Shown one piece after another: positions 15,301 to 23,294 of a stretch of DNA of 27,029 nucleotides. Every line of letters starts with the position of its first letter. Within the stretch, counting starts at the first letter, position 1. The notes below the pieces were generated by a model, which saw only the letters and a list, made by a program, of their open reading frames with translations, had not been told where the DNA came from and did no database searches. The position numbers and the translations under genes are program-made. This DNA is from Streptomyces sp. NRRL F-5122 (GTDB lineage: Bacteria; Actinomycetota; Actinomycetes; Streptomycetales; Streptomycetaceae): assembly GCF_001507435.1 (NCBI RefSeq), contig NZ_LMWH01000286.1, positions 1 to 27,029 on the forward strand, given 5' to 3'.

Positions 15301-18144
15301 GGCCTCGTCCAGCAGTTCCAGCACGTGCCGGTAGGGACGGCCGGTGGCACGGGTCATCCCCATCTCGCAGGTGCGGTTGCAGGAGGCATACGCGTCGTAC
15401 GCGCCCGCGTTGATCTCGGCGGCCTGGGCGGCGGTGGCGCTCGCCGTGATCTCCGGATGCAGCAGACCGCGGTCCCCGGCGAAGGCGCAACAACCCCAGT
15501 TGTCGGGCACGGTCACGTCGTCGCTCACGGCCGCGGCCACGGTGCGCAGGGCGCCGTCGATGCCCAGGTGCACCGTGGAGCAGGTGGGGTGCAGGGCGAG
15601 GCTGCTCAGGCGGCGGGGCTCGGGCAGGGCGGGCAGCAGGTGCTCTGCCGCGAAGGCGACGCTGTCGACGAAGCGCAGGGACGCGAACCGGGCGCGGTCG
15701 GACTCCGGGAGGGTGTCCGGCAGCTGTTCCAGGCCGTGGGTACAGGAGGAGGCGTCGCAGACCACGGGCAGCCGACCGTGGTCGCTGGCTTTCCACAGCG
15801 CCTCCAGCGTGCGGGTCGCCATGGTGCGGTGCCCGTCGGTGTAGCCCTTGGACTGCCAGGGCGTACCACAGCACAGCCCGGCCAGCTCGGCGGGCACGGT
15901 GACCTGGACGCCGGCCCGTTCGCACAGGCGCAGGAACGCGGCGGACGCACCGCCGCTGGTGCCCTCGGGGGCGAAGACGCTGCCGATACAGGCGGCGAAG
16001 AACACCGCCTGCGGCTCGGCGGGTTGCCGGGGCGCGGGGCGCGCGGGACCGCCGCGCGGGATGTCGTCGGCCCACGTGGGCACCAGCTCCCCCGCGCCTA
16101 GCCGGCGGACCGCACCGGTGGCGGCGCGCAGGGCCGGGGCGGGCAGCACGTGAGCGGTGTTGAGCGCCACCCGCACACCCTTGACCGCGGTACCCCAGTG
16201 CCGGGCCGTCGCGTTCCCGGCACGCTGTGCCGTGGCGCTGTGCCGTTCGGCGCGCAGTCGCTTCATGACGGCGCCGGTGTCGATCGTGACCGGGCAGGCG
16301 GTGACGCACAGGCTGTCGGCGGCACAGCTGTCGACGGCCGCGTAGGTGTAGTCGGCTTCCACAGCCCGGCGGCGTTCGTCGTCACCGGCGGCGGTGGCCA
16401 GTGCGATCTCGCGCTGGAGGGCGATGCGCTGACGGGGCGTCGTGGTGGCGTCGGCGGTGGGGCAGACGGGCTCACAGTAGCCGCATTCGACGCATGCGTC
16501 GACGGCGGGGTCGACCTCGGGGACGCTCTTGAGGCTGTGCAGGTGTGCGGCCGGGTCGTCCTCCAGGAGCACGCCCGGGTTGAGTACGCCGTGCGGGTCG
16601 CACAGCTGCTTCAACTCCCGCATGACGTCGTACAGCTCGTCGCCGTACTGACGGCGGACGAAGGGGGCCATGGCCCGGCCGGTGCCGTGCTCGGCCTTGA
16701 GCGTCCCGCCGGCGTTCAGGACGAGGTCGACCATGGCGTCGGTGAACCGGGCGTAGCGCTCGATCTCCGGGGCGGAGTCGAAGTCCTGGGTCAGCATGAA
16801 GTGCAGGTTGCCGTCGCGGGCGTGGCCGAAGATCACCGCGTCCTGGTAGCCGTGCCGGTCGAAGAGTCCGATGAGGCCCTCGCAGGTACGGGTCAGTCGC
16901 TCCATCGGTACCGCGATGTCTTCGAGCAGCGCGGTCGTGCCGGGACGGCGGGCCCCGGCGACGGCTGTGTAGAGGCCCTTGCGCAGATGCCAGAGCCGGG
17001 CCCTGACGCGTGGATCGCGCACCAGCGCGGTACCGGTCACCGCGGGCAGGCGGTCCAGGACCGGTTGCGCGGCGGCCACCCGCTCCTCGAGCGCCTCGGC
17101 GCTGTCCTCGGCGAACTCGACCAGCAGGGCGGCGTGCCGCTCGACACGCAGCCCGCGCACCTCGTCCACCGGGTCCGGGGACTGCTGCGCCACTCGCAGC
17201 GAGGCGGCGTCGAGGAGTTCGGCGGTCCGGGCGCCGGCGGCCAGCAGGGCGGGCAGCGCGTCGGTGGCCTCGGCGAGGCCGGGCAGTACCAGCAGCCCGG
17301 TCGCGGTGTGCGGAAGGAGCGGGACGGTGCGGAAAACGGCCTCGCCGACGAAGCCCAGGGTGCCCTCGCTGCCGATCATCAGATGGGCGAGCATGTCGGC
17401 CGGATCGCTGTGGTCCAGGAAGGAGTTGAGGCCGTAGCCCATGGTGTTCTTCATCGCGAACAGCCGCTCGACGGTGGCCCGTGAGTCGGCGGAGTCACGG
17501 ACCCGGGCGCGCAGCCGGAGCAGCCCCGCGTGGAGTTCCGGTTCGCGGGCGCGCAGCGCCTCGTCCGCGTCGGGTGCCGCGGTGTCGACCACGGTGCCGG
17601 AGGGCAGCACGAACTGCAGGGACTCCATGGTCCGGTAGGCGTTGTCCTGGGTGCCGCAGTTCATGCCGCTCGAGTTGTTGGCGACCAGGCCGCCGATGGT
17701 GCAGGCGGACTCGCTCGCCGGGTCGGGGCCGAGCCGGCGACCGTACCGGGCGAGCCGTGCATTGGCCTGACGCACCGTCAGTCCCGGTTGCAGCCGGATC
17801 CGCAGACCGTCGTCGAGGACCGCGGCGGTGCGCCAGTGGCTGCGGACGTCCACGAGGATGCCGTCGCCACCCGCCTGCCCCGCCAGGCTGGTGCCGCCCG
17901 AGCGCAGCGTCAGCGGCAGTCCCGCCTTGCGGGCCCCCGCCATCAAGGCGCCGACCTCGGCGGCGGACGCGGCGCGCACGACGGCCTGCGGCGTGAACAG
18001 ATACGGCGACGCGTCGTGGGCGGCGGCGACCCGGCGCGGCACCTCGGTGCTCACGCGGGCCGGGTCGCTGACGCACGCGGCCAGGAGTTCGGCCAGTGCT
18101 GCGGACCGGTCGGCGGCGGGGGGTGTGACGGCGGTGGGGCTCAT
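15292..18144 (-). CDS. FAD-linked oxidase with Fe-S and CCG domains, D-lactate dehydrogenase-like
   Basis: 950 residues. Four parts are visible. (1) FAD-binding type 4 domain, about 45-190, with R-S-G-G-T-S-L-A-G-Q at 81-90. (2) FAD-oxidase C-terminal domain, about 260-525, with F-G-H-A-R-D-G-N-L-H at 439-448 and E-H-G-T-G-R at 485-490. (3) Ferredoxin-like region with C-V-E-C-G-Y-C-E-P-V-C-P from 551, and Cys607, Cys613, Cys617. (4) Two cysteine-rich CCG-type repeats, about 714-800 and 850-930. This is the layout of Dld-II-type D-lactate dehydrogenases and of YdiJ-like D-2-hydroxyglutarate dehydrogenases. Electrons would go from a D-2-hydroxy acid through FAD and Fe-S to the respiratory chain. 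It is the last gene of the minus-strand operon, 20 bp after anmK. The opposed murQ releases D-lactate, which makes D-lactate the favoured substrate; that substrate call is inference. Confidence 0.88.
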   Translation of the reverse strand: MSPTAVTPPAADRSAALAELLAACVSDPARVSTEVPRRVAAAHDASPYLFTPQAVVRAASAAEVGALMAGARKAGLPLTLRSGGTSLAGQAGGDGILVDVRSHWRTAAVLDDGLRIRLQPGLTVRQANARLARYGRRLGPDPASESACTIGGLVANNSSGMNCGTQDNAYRTMESLQFVLPSGTVVDTAAPDADEALRAREPELHAGLLRLRARVRDSADSRATVERLFAMKNTMGYGLNSFLDHSDPADMLAHLMIGSEGTLGFVGEAVFRTVPLLPHTATGLLVLPGLAEATDALPALLAAGARTAELLDAASLRVAQQSPDPVDEVRGLRVERHAALLVEFAEDSAEALEERVAAAQPVLDRLPAVTGTALVRDPRVRARLWHLRKGLYTAVAGARRPGTTALLEDIAVPMERLTRTCEGLIGLFDRHGYQDAVIFGHARDGNLHFMLTQDFDSAPEIERYARFTDAMVDLVLNAGGTLKAEHGTGRAMAPFVRRQYGDELYDVMRELKQLCDPHGVLNPGVLLEDDPAAHLHSLKSVPEVDPAVDACVECGYCEPVCPTADATTTPRQRIALQREIALATAAGDDERRRAVEADYTYAAVDSCAADSLCVTACPVTIDTGAVMKRLRAERHSATAQRAGNATARHWGTAVKGVRVALNTAHVLPAPALRAATGAVRRLGAGELVPTWADDIPRGGPARPAPRQPAEPQAVFFAACIGSVFAPEGTSGGASAAFLRLCERAGVQVTVPAELAGLCCGTPWQSKGYTDGHRTMATRTLEALWKASDHGRLPVVCDASSCTHGLEQLPDTLPESDRARFASLRFVDSVAFAAEHLLPALPEPRRLSSLALHPTCSTVHLGIDGALRTVAAAVSDDVTVPDNWGCCAFAGDRGLLHPEITASATAAQAAEINAGAYDAYASCNRTCEMGMTRATGRPYRHVLELLDEATA

Positions 18145-18164
18145 GGGTCCTCGCTACTGCGGTG

Positions 18165-19352
18165 TCAGTGGGCGGAGGGGGCGGATCCGGTGATCCGCAT
18201 CAGGCGCGGCGGCTGCGACGCGGGGTCGGGCAGACGCAACGGTGCCAGGCCGGGGGTGACGCTGCCGAGCAGTGTGGCCCGGCGCGCCCCGGTGCCCGAC
18301 GGAAGGGTGCCGGGCAGCCCGTTGGCCGTGAGGAAGCCCAGCACCGCGAAGGCCAGCGCCTCCTTGGCGTCGGACGGCATGCCCAGCTCGTCGCTGGCGC
18401 GCAGGGTCACACCGGGAAGTTCCTCGGCGATCATGCGCATCAGTGCGGGGTTGCGGGCGCCGCCGCCGGAGACGACGAGTTCGGTCACGCCGTGGGCGCG
18501 GCAGGCATCGGCCACGGTGACGGCGGTGAGCCGGGTCAGGGTGGCCAGCACGTCGTCGGGATCGGGTGTGGGTACCTTCTCCAGCGCCTGCTGGAGATAG
18601 GGCAGGTGGAAGTGCTCCTTGCCGGTGCTCTTGGGGGCGGGCCTGCGGTAATAGGGGTCGTCCAGGAGGACCCGGAGGAGTTCGGGGCTGGTCCGGCCCG
18701 CGGCGGCCCTGCGGCCGTCCTCGTCGTAGGCGGCGGCCCCGTCGGTGAAGTGCCGTATCGCCGCGTCCAGCAGGGCGTTCGCGGGGCCGGTGTCGAAGGC
18801 GAGCGGCTCGGCGCCCGGCGCGAGGACGGTGACGTTCGCGATGCCGCCGAGGTTCAGCGCGGCCGGCGTACCGGGGAGGCCGCGCAGCAGCAGGGTGTCG
18901 GTCATGCCGACGAGCGGAGCTCCCTGCCCACCCGCGGCGACGTCCCTGCTGCGCAGGTCGGAGACGACGGGAAGGCCGGTGGACTCGGCGATCCAGGCGG
19001 GCTGGCCGAGCTGGAGCGTGCCGCGGACACTGCCGTCCTCGACCCAGTGGTACATGGTCTGTCCGTGCGAGACGACGAGGTCGGCAGTGCCGTCGCAGAG
19101 CTCGCGCAGAGCGCGGCCGGCGGCGTCGGCGAACGCCTGGCCGACGCCGGTGTCCAGTGCGCAGACGGACTGCATGGTCGTCGCGGCCGGGGGCAGCGTG
19201 GCCGCGATCAGGGCCCGCAGGTCGTCCGGGTAGGGCACGGAGAGGTGTCCGAGAGGCCGCAGCAGCAGGGTGTCGCCGTCCAGGGTGAGGTCCGCCGCGG
19301 CGGCCTCGATGGCGTCGTACGAGGTGCCCGACATCAGGCCGATCACACGCAC
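18165..19352 (-). CDS. anmK: Anhydro-N-acetylmuramic acid kinase
   Basis: 395 residues from GTG 19352 with GGGAGG four bases before it. The opening G-L-M-S-G-T-S-Y-D (5-13) is the AnmK phosphate-binding signature. R-D-V-A-A-G-G-Q-G-A-P-L at 137-148 contains the probable catalytic Asp138. N-L-G-G-I-A-N-V, F-D-T-G-P-A-N and V-S-G-G-G-A-R-N-P follow in the usual order. AnmK opens the 1,6-anhydro ring of anhMurNAc and phosphorylates it with ATP to give MurNAc-6-phosphate, the substrate of MurQ. AnhMurNAc comes from lytic-transglycosylase turnover of peptidoglycan. Its place between the symporter and the D-lactate dehydrogenase supports a recycling operon. A short ORF with a better ribosome site overlaps its start. 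Confidence 0.95.
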   Translation of the reverse strand: MRVIGLMSGTSYDAIEAAAADLTLDGDTLLLRPLGHLSVPYPDDLRALIAATLPPAATTMQSVCALDTGVGQAFADAAGRALRELCDGTADLVVSHGQTMYHWVEDGSVRGTLQLGQPAWIAESTGLPVVSDLRSRDVAAGGQGAPLVGMTDTLLLRGLPGTPAALNLGGIANVTVLAPGAEPLAFDTGPANALLDAAIRHFTDGAAAYDEDGRRAAAGRTSPELLRVLLDDPYYRRPAPKSTGKEHFHLPYLQQALEKVPTPDPDDVLATLTRLTAVTVADACRAHGVTELVVSGGGARNPALMRMIAEELPGVTLRASDELGMPSDAKEALAFAVLGFLTANGLPGTLPSGTGARRATLLGSVTPGLAPLRLPDPASQPPRLMRITGSAPSAH

Positions 19353-19408
19353 GGTGCCTCCCGGCGCACATTCCGCCGCACGGGCGGGGTCGGCTGCTGC
19401 TGCGGCAT
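19343..19408 (-). CDS. Possible 21-residue leader ORF overlapping the anmK start
   Basis: From ATG 19408 the minus strand encodes M-P-Q-Q-Q-P-T-P-P-V-R-R-N-V-R-R-E-A-P-C-V and stops at TGA 19345-19343. The stop overlaps the GTG start of anmK by ten bases in another frame. GGGAG lies well spaced before its ATG. No family is recognised; the peptide is Gln/Pro-rich, then Arg-rich. It could couple translation of anmK to ribosomes arriving from upstream, or be a chance ORF. It is out of frame with anmK, so it is not an N-terminal extension. Confidence 0.35.
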   Translation of the reverse strand: MPQQQPTPPVRRNVRREAPCV

Positions 19409-19440
19409 GGCTTCTCCCTGGGAATGTCGGAACGGGGCGG

Positions 19441-19468
19441 GTGCGGGGCCGCCGTGGCGGCCCCGCAC
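19441..19468 (-). terminator. Strong hairpin between symporter and anmK
   Basis: GTGCGGGGCCGCC (19441-19453) and GGCGGCCCCGCAC (19456-19468) form a perfect 13-bp stem with a two-base central gap. On the minus strand it starts 20 bases after the symporter stop. There is no T-run. It could end part of the transcription, or stabilise the 3' end of the kinase-symporter message, lowering expression of anmK and the dehydrogenase relative to transport. Confidence 0.6.
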
Positions 19469-19488
19469 CGGATGGGGTGGAGGAGTCG

Positions 19489-21054
19489 TCACTCCTGGCC
19501 GGCAGCGGCCGCGACCCGGTCGGGGCCCAACTCGCCGTCGGCGGCAGGGAGCTCGGCCGGCTCGGGGGCGCGGTGGAAGAGGCTCATCACACCACCGACG
19601 ACCAGCGTGATCACCACGCCGATCGGCACGAGCCACTGGGCGGCGATCGCCGTGGGTACGGTGGCACCCGCCACGGTCACGTCGATCTTCACACCGCGCA
19701 CGATGTAGGTCATGACGCCGACCGTCACCAGGAAGGCCACGACGGAGTCGATCTCGTTGGCCCGCCGGACGAGTCTGCCGAGCAGGAACGCGCCGAGCAG
19801 GGCGCCGTAGGTGTAGCCCGCGATGGTCAGACCGGTGAGATAGACGTTGCCGGTGCTGGTGCTGAAGGCGCAGGCGAAGACCGCCATCAGGACCGCCCAC
19901 ACCAGGGTCATCACCCGGGCGAGCTTCAGCAGCGACTCCTCGGAGGGCGTGCTGCGGAAGAAGCTGTGGATGATGTCGGCGACCGTCGAGTTGGACATGG
20001 AGTTCAGCGCCGAGGACAGCGAGCCCATCGCGGCGCCGAGGATGCCGGCCACGAGCAGACCCGAGATCACCACCGGCAGGCCGTGCAGGATGAAGTTCGG
20101 GTAGAGGTTGTCCGAGCTGGCCAGGCCCAGCGCCTTGAAGTCCTTGCCCTTGTTGTACGACCACAGCAGGGCGCCGACGAGGGAGAAGGCGGCGAACTGG
20201 AGGGTGACGAAGACACCGGAGGCGATCATGGCCTTCTGGCCGTCGCGCAGCGAGCGGGTGGCCAGGACGCGCTGGACGATCAGCTGGTCGGAACCGTGGC
20301 TCGCCATCGCGAAGATCGCACCGCCGATGATCGCCGTCGGCAGGGCGAACGGGCTGGTGAGGATGTGCGCCAGGTCGAAGTTGGTGTCGAAGAGCTTGAA
20401 GTGGCCCGAGTGCAGGGCGCTGGAGAAGCCGTCGCCGCCCACGTGGCCGGAGAGCACCGCGATGGCGAGGATCGCGCCGCCCAGGTACAGGCCCATCTGG
20501 ATGGCGTCGGTCCAGATGACCGCCTTGATGCCGCCGAGGTAGGTGTAGATCACGGTGATCACCGTGAGCACGATGATGATGAGGCGGTAACCGGCGTGCA
20601 CGCCGAACTCGTCGAGCAGCAGCTTGATCGGGATCGCGGAGGCGAAGAGCCGGACGCCCTCGGCGAGGAGCCGGGTGAAGACGAACGTCAACGAGGCCAG
20701 GCCCTGCAGTTTGAGCCCGAATCTGCTGCCCAGGTACTGGTAGGCGCTGACGAAGCCGCCACGCTTGTACAGGGGGATCAGCACAGTGGCCACGACGACA
20801 CGGCCGATCACATAGCCGAGGGCCAGTTCGACGTTGCCGAAGCCCTGCCCGCTGTACGCCCCGCCGGGCACGCTGATGACGGTGAGCACGCTGGTCTCGG
20901 TGGCCACCACGGAGAACGAGACCGTCCACCACGGCATGTGGCCTTCACCGACGAAGTAGTCCTTCGCGGACTTCTGTCGCCCGGCCAGGCGCAGTCCGAT
21001 CCAGGCGATCGCCACCAAGTAGACGACGATCACCACGAGGTCGAGTTGGCGCAC
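19489..21054 (-). CDS. Sodium:solute symporter (SSS family), candidate MurNAc/anhMurNAc importer
   Basis: 521 residues from GTG 21054. This second GTG is chosen because AGGAG lies five bases before it, whereas the GTG at 21060 overlaps that same AGGAG. About thirteen membrane helices are visible, in LeuT-fold SSS order: D-L-V-V-I-V-V-Y-L-V-A-I near the N-terminus, G-R-Q-K-S-A-K-D-Y-F-V-G-E-G-H-M-P-W-W (family loop after helix 1), and the sodium-site region A-M-G-S-L-S-S-A-L-N-S-M-S-N-S-T near residue 350. SSS carriers move sugars, sialic acid, amino acids or vitamins with Na+. Its position between an amino-sugar kinase and anmK points to MurNAc or anhMurNAc. Tannerella forsythia MurT is a reported MurNAc transporter in a comparable murTKQ cluster. 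The substrate here is inferred from context only. Confidence 0.88.
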   Translation of the reverse strand: MRQLDLVVIVVYLVAIAWIGLRLAGRQKSAKDYFVGEGHMPWWTVSFSVVATETSVLTVISVPGGAYSGQGFGNVELALGYVIGRVVVATVLIPLYKRGGFVSAYQYLGSRFGLKLQGLASLTFVFTRLLAEGVRLFASAIPIKLLLDEFGVHAGYRLIIIVLTVITVIYTYLGGIKAVIWTDAIQMGLYLGGAILAIAVLSGHVGGDGFSSALHSGHFKLFDTNFDLAHILTSPFALPTAIIGGAIFAMASHGSDQLIVQRVLATRSLRDGQKAMIASGVFVTLQFAAFSLVGALLWSYNKGKDFKALGLASSDNLYPNFILHGLPVVISGLLVAGILGAAMGSLSSALNSMSNSTVADIIHSFFRSTPSEESLLKLARVMTLVWAVLMAVFACAFSTSTGNVYLTGLTIAGYTYGALLGAFLLGRLVRRANEIDSVVAFLVTVGVMTYIVRGVKIDVTVAGATVPTAIAAQWLVPIGVVITLVVGGVMSLFHRAPEPAELPAADGELGPDRVAAAAGQE

Positions 21055-21062
21055 GCTCACTC

Positions 21063-22067
21063 CTAAACATCGGCCGGCGGAGTCACCGGCGGGGAGGGGA
21101 CAGGGGGATGGGGCATCGTCCGCCGTACGCGGGCGATGTGGGGTTCGTGCGGTGCCGACGCATCCAGCGCCAGCAGGCGTGCGCCGTCCAGCGGGTCCCC
21201 GAGCGGGGGCCTCATCTCGAGGGGGCGCGAAGAACCGGCAAGCGCCGACCGGAGCGGACCGAGGAGCGGTTCGCCTAGGCCGGTCAGCCCACCGGTGATC
21301 GTGACGGGGAGGGCGTCGTCGCCGCCGACTCGGTGAGCGGCGGCGAACACGGCCTCGCCGAGTGCGGTGGCGGCGTCCTGGACGACCGCCGAGGCCGCCG
21401 CGTCACCCGCGGCGGCGGCGCGGGCCACGTCCGGGGCGAAGGTCGCGGCGGTGCGTGCTGGGTTCCCGTCCCGGCCGAGGGCCGAGGGCAGCCGGTCGGG
21501 GTCGCCGAAGCGTGCCTCGGCGGCGGCCAGCAGCGCGGTGTCCGGTCCGCGGCCGTCGTGGGCGCGAAGCGCTGCGCGCAGTCCGGCAGCGCCGATCCAG
21601 GCGCCGCTGCCCTCGTCGCCGAGCCAGGGACCCCAGCCGTCCACGCGGGCGTACGAACCGTCCTCGCCGATACCGATGGCGACGGAGCCGGTGCCGATGG
21701 CGAGCACCACACCGGTACGGCCGCCGAGGGCACCGGCGTGAGCGGTGACGGCGTCGCTCGTGACGGCCACTTCGTCCGCGGGCAGGTCCTCGAGGAGCAG
21801 GCCGGCCAGTTCACGGGCGGCCTCGGGCGCTGCGGCCGCTCCTGCGGCGCCGACGCAGACCGCCGCGAGCCGGAGCTGCGGCTGCCCTTCCAGAAGCGGA
21901 AGGACGGCGGCACGCACGGCGGTACGGGCCAGCTCCACCCCGTGGTCGGCGGCGAGCCCGGGAGCCCCGGGTACCTCGTGGACGTCCGGGGCGGGACCGG
22001 TGCCGTCGTTCCACAGCACGGCACGGCAGCCGGTTTTGCCCAGGTCCACCGCCACTGCTGCTGTCAT
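21063..22067 (-). CDS. BadF/BadG/BcrA/BcrD-family N-acetylhexosamine kinase, MurK-like
   Basis: 334 residues from ATG 22067, with GAAGG upstream. The frame stays open to 22190, but homologues begin at A-V-A-V-D-L-G. It is an ASKHA-fold kinase. The phosphate-1 motif V-D-L-G-K-T-G is at 7-13, the likely catalytic Asp105 sits in T-S-D-A-V-T-A-H, I-G-T-G-S-V-A is at 124-130, and G-W-G-P-W-L-G-D-E-G-S-G-A-W-I-G at 144-159 is the hallmark of GlcNAc/MurNAc kinases. MurK of Clostridium acetobutylicum, in this family, phosphorylates MurNAc and GlcNAc at O6. Here it is first in the operon and its TAG stop overlaps the ribosome site of the symporter. It would supply MurNAc-6-phosphate without a PTS. Specificity for MurNAc over GlcNAc cannot be read by eye. 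Confidence 0.88.
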   Translation of the reverse strand: MTAAVAVDLGKTGCRAVLWNDGTGPAPDVHEVPGAPGLAADHGVELARTAVRAAVLPLLEGQPQLRLAAVCVGAAGAAAAPEAARELAGLLLEDLPADEVAVTSDAVTAHAGALGGRTGVVLAIGTGSVAIGIGEDGSYARVDGWGPWLGDEGSGAWIGAAGLRAALRAHDGRGPDTALLAAAEARFGDPDRLPSALGRDGNPARTAATFAPDVARAAAAGDAAASAVVQDAATALGEAVFAAAHRVGGDDALPVTITGGLTGLGEPLLGPLRSALAGSSRPLEMRPPLGDPLDGARLLALDASAPHEPHIARVRRTMPHPPVPSPPVTPPADV

Positions 22068-22160
22068 AACGGCACGCCTTCGTGTCTTCACGGATCCGTC
22101 GCGTCGAACGGTCACGGGACAGCCATAGGCCCGATGACCGGCGCGGATCGCGGTGCAGCG

Positions 22161-22190
22161 AGTATCGGAAGGTCGACGTCCGTATGTCAA
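22161..22190 (-). promoter_or_regulatory. Promoter of the minus-strand kinase-symporter-anmK-dehydrogenase operon
   Basis: Read on the minus strand, TTGACA (22190-22185) is a perfect -35. It is followed after 18 bases by GATACT (22166-22161), a fair -10 with four of six consensus bases. Transcription would begin near 22154, about 87 bases before the kinase start. The region is clearly AT-richer than its surroundings. Confidence 0.6.
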
Positions 22191-22253
22191 TAAGTAACCT
22201 CATGCAATTGAGTACGTAAATTTTTGACGCACCACGTACGCCCTGGTTACTGT
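22191..22253 (+). promoter_or_regulatory. rpiR-murQ promoter and candidate RpiR-type operator
   Basis: TTGACG (22224-22229) and TACTGT (22248-22253) are 18 bases apart and form a plausible sigma-70-like promoter, with a start near 22260 and a 23-base leader carrying AGGAGGGA. Between the two divergent -35 boxes lies a 33-bp AT-rich segment. Inverted pairs here are GTACGT/ACGTAC (22212-22217, 22234-22239), CTCA/TGAG (22199-22202, 22209-22212) and GTAACC/GGTTAC (22194-22199, 22245-22250). The first straddles the plus-strand -35, a good place for repression. The operator assignment is inference. Confidence 0.5.
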
Positions 22254-22282
22254 GTCGCCACCCACTCAGGAGGGAACGGCCC

Positions 22283-23227
22283 ATGGCCCGCCAGGAAGCA
22301 CACAGAACCGCCCAGCCCGCGGAGGACACCTCGCCCGCCGCGACCCTGGCCCGGATCCGCGCGGCCCTGCCCTCCCTGGCACCGTCGGAGCGGCGGGTGG
22401 CCGAAGCCGTCCTGGCCGACCCCGCGCAGGCGTCGGAACTGTCCATCAGCGCACTCGGCAAGCAGGCCGAGACCTCGGTGGCCACGGTGATGCGCTTCTG
22501 CCGTGCCATAGGGCTCGGCAACTACCCCCAGCTGCGCCTGGCACTGGCGGCGGCCGCCGCCCATGAACACGCCGTGGGCGGCGAGCGCCCGACACCCGGC
22601 ACCGACATCAGCGCCACCGACACCCTGGGCGACATCGTCGGCAAGATCATCTACAACGAGGTACGCGCCCTGGAGGACTCCGGGGCGGAACTGGACATCG
22701 AGGTGCTGGGCCGCGCGGTGGACGCCCTGGCGGGAGCACGGCGGATCGACATATTCGGCGTGGGCGCCAGCGCGTTCGTCGGCCAGGACCTCCACCAGAA
22801 GCTGCACCGCATCGGCCATATCGCGTTCATCTGGACCGACCGGCACGCAGCCCTCACCGCGGCCGCCCTCCTCGGGCCGGGCGACGTCGCCCTGGCCATC
22901 TCCCACTCCGGCGAGACCGAGGACACCGTCGAGCCCCTCCAGGCCGCCGCCGAACGCGGCGCCACCACGATCGCCCTCACCAACGTCGCGCGCTCCACCC
23001 TCGCGGCGAACGCGGACCTCGTGCTGACGACCTGCGCCCGGGAGACCCCCTTCCGTTCCGGGGCGACCGTCAGCCGCATCGCCCAGCTCGCTGTCATCGA
23101 CTGCCTGTTCGTAGGCGTCGCCCAGCGTTCCTTCGACGCCACGACCGTGGCCCTCGAGAAGACCTATGGGGCCGTCCAGCGCCGAAAGCGCCGGCAGTCG
23201 CCGCGCCAGACACCGTCCGGCGACTGA
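22283..23227 (+). CDS. RpiR/MurR-family transcriptional regulator (HTH + SIS)
   Basis: 314 residues from ATG 22283 behind a strong AGGAGGGA. The N-terminal RpiR-type helix-turn-helix spans about 20-95, with L-A-P-S-E-R-R-V-A-E near 32-41 and T-S-V-A-T-V-M-R-F-C-R-A-I-G as the recognition region. The C-terminal sugar-isomerase (SIS) domain spans about 145-275, with G-V-G-A-S-A-F-V-G-Q-D at 159-169 and I-S-H-S-G-E-T-E-D-T at 206-215, the phosphosugar-binding loop. E. coli MurR, of this family, represses murQP and responds to MurNAc-6-phosphate. Here it lies directly before murQ and divergent from the kinase operon, so MurNAc-6-phosphate is the expected effector and both operons the expected targets. 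A short basic tail ends the protein. Confidence 0.92.
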   Translation: MARQEAHRTAQPAEDTSPAATLARIRAALPSLAPSERRVAEAVLADPAQASELSISALGKQAETSVATVMRFCRAIGLGNYPQLRLALAAAAAHEHAVGGERPTPGTDISATDTLGDIVGKIIYNEVRALEDSGAELDIEVLGRAVDALAGARRIDIFGVGASAFVGQDLHQKLHRIGHIAFIWTDRHAALTAAALLGPGDVALAISHSGETEDTVEPLQAAAERGATTIALTNVARSTLAANADLVLTTCARETPFRSGATVSRIAQLAVIDCLFVGVAQRSFDATTVALEKTYGAVQRRKRRQSPRQTPSGD

Positions 23228-23294
23228 CCACCGGCCCTCCCCCACCCCCCTCCAGCAGCACCCTGAGCACCACCCCTGAAAGGACGACCGCGCC

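Noticed and set aside
15292..18144. Calling the FAD/Fe-S protein a glycolate oxidase subunit D
   Set aside because: GlcD is about half this length and lacks the fused Fe-S and CCG regions; the fused form matches Dld-II/YdiJ-type dehydrogenases.
19343..20932. 529-codon minus-strand frame overlapping the symporter
   Set aside because: Arg/His/Pro-rich shadow without motifs. Only its last 21 codons, which begin with their own ATG and ribosome site, are kept as a possible leader ORF.
22068..22190. N-terminal extension of the BadF-type kinase from an upstream start at 22190
   Set aside because: The added residues are Arg-rich, have no homologue-like pattern and would place the start over the -10/-35 region; ATG 22067 has a ribosome site and fits the family.
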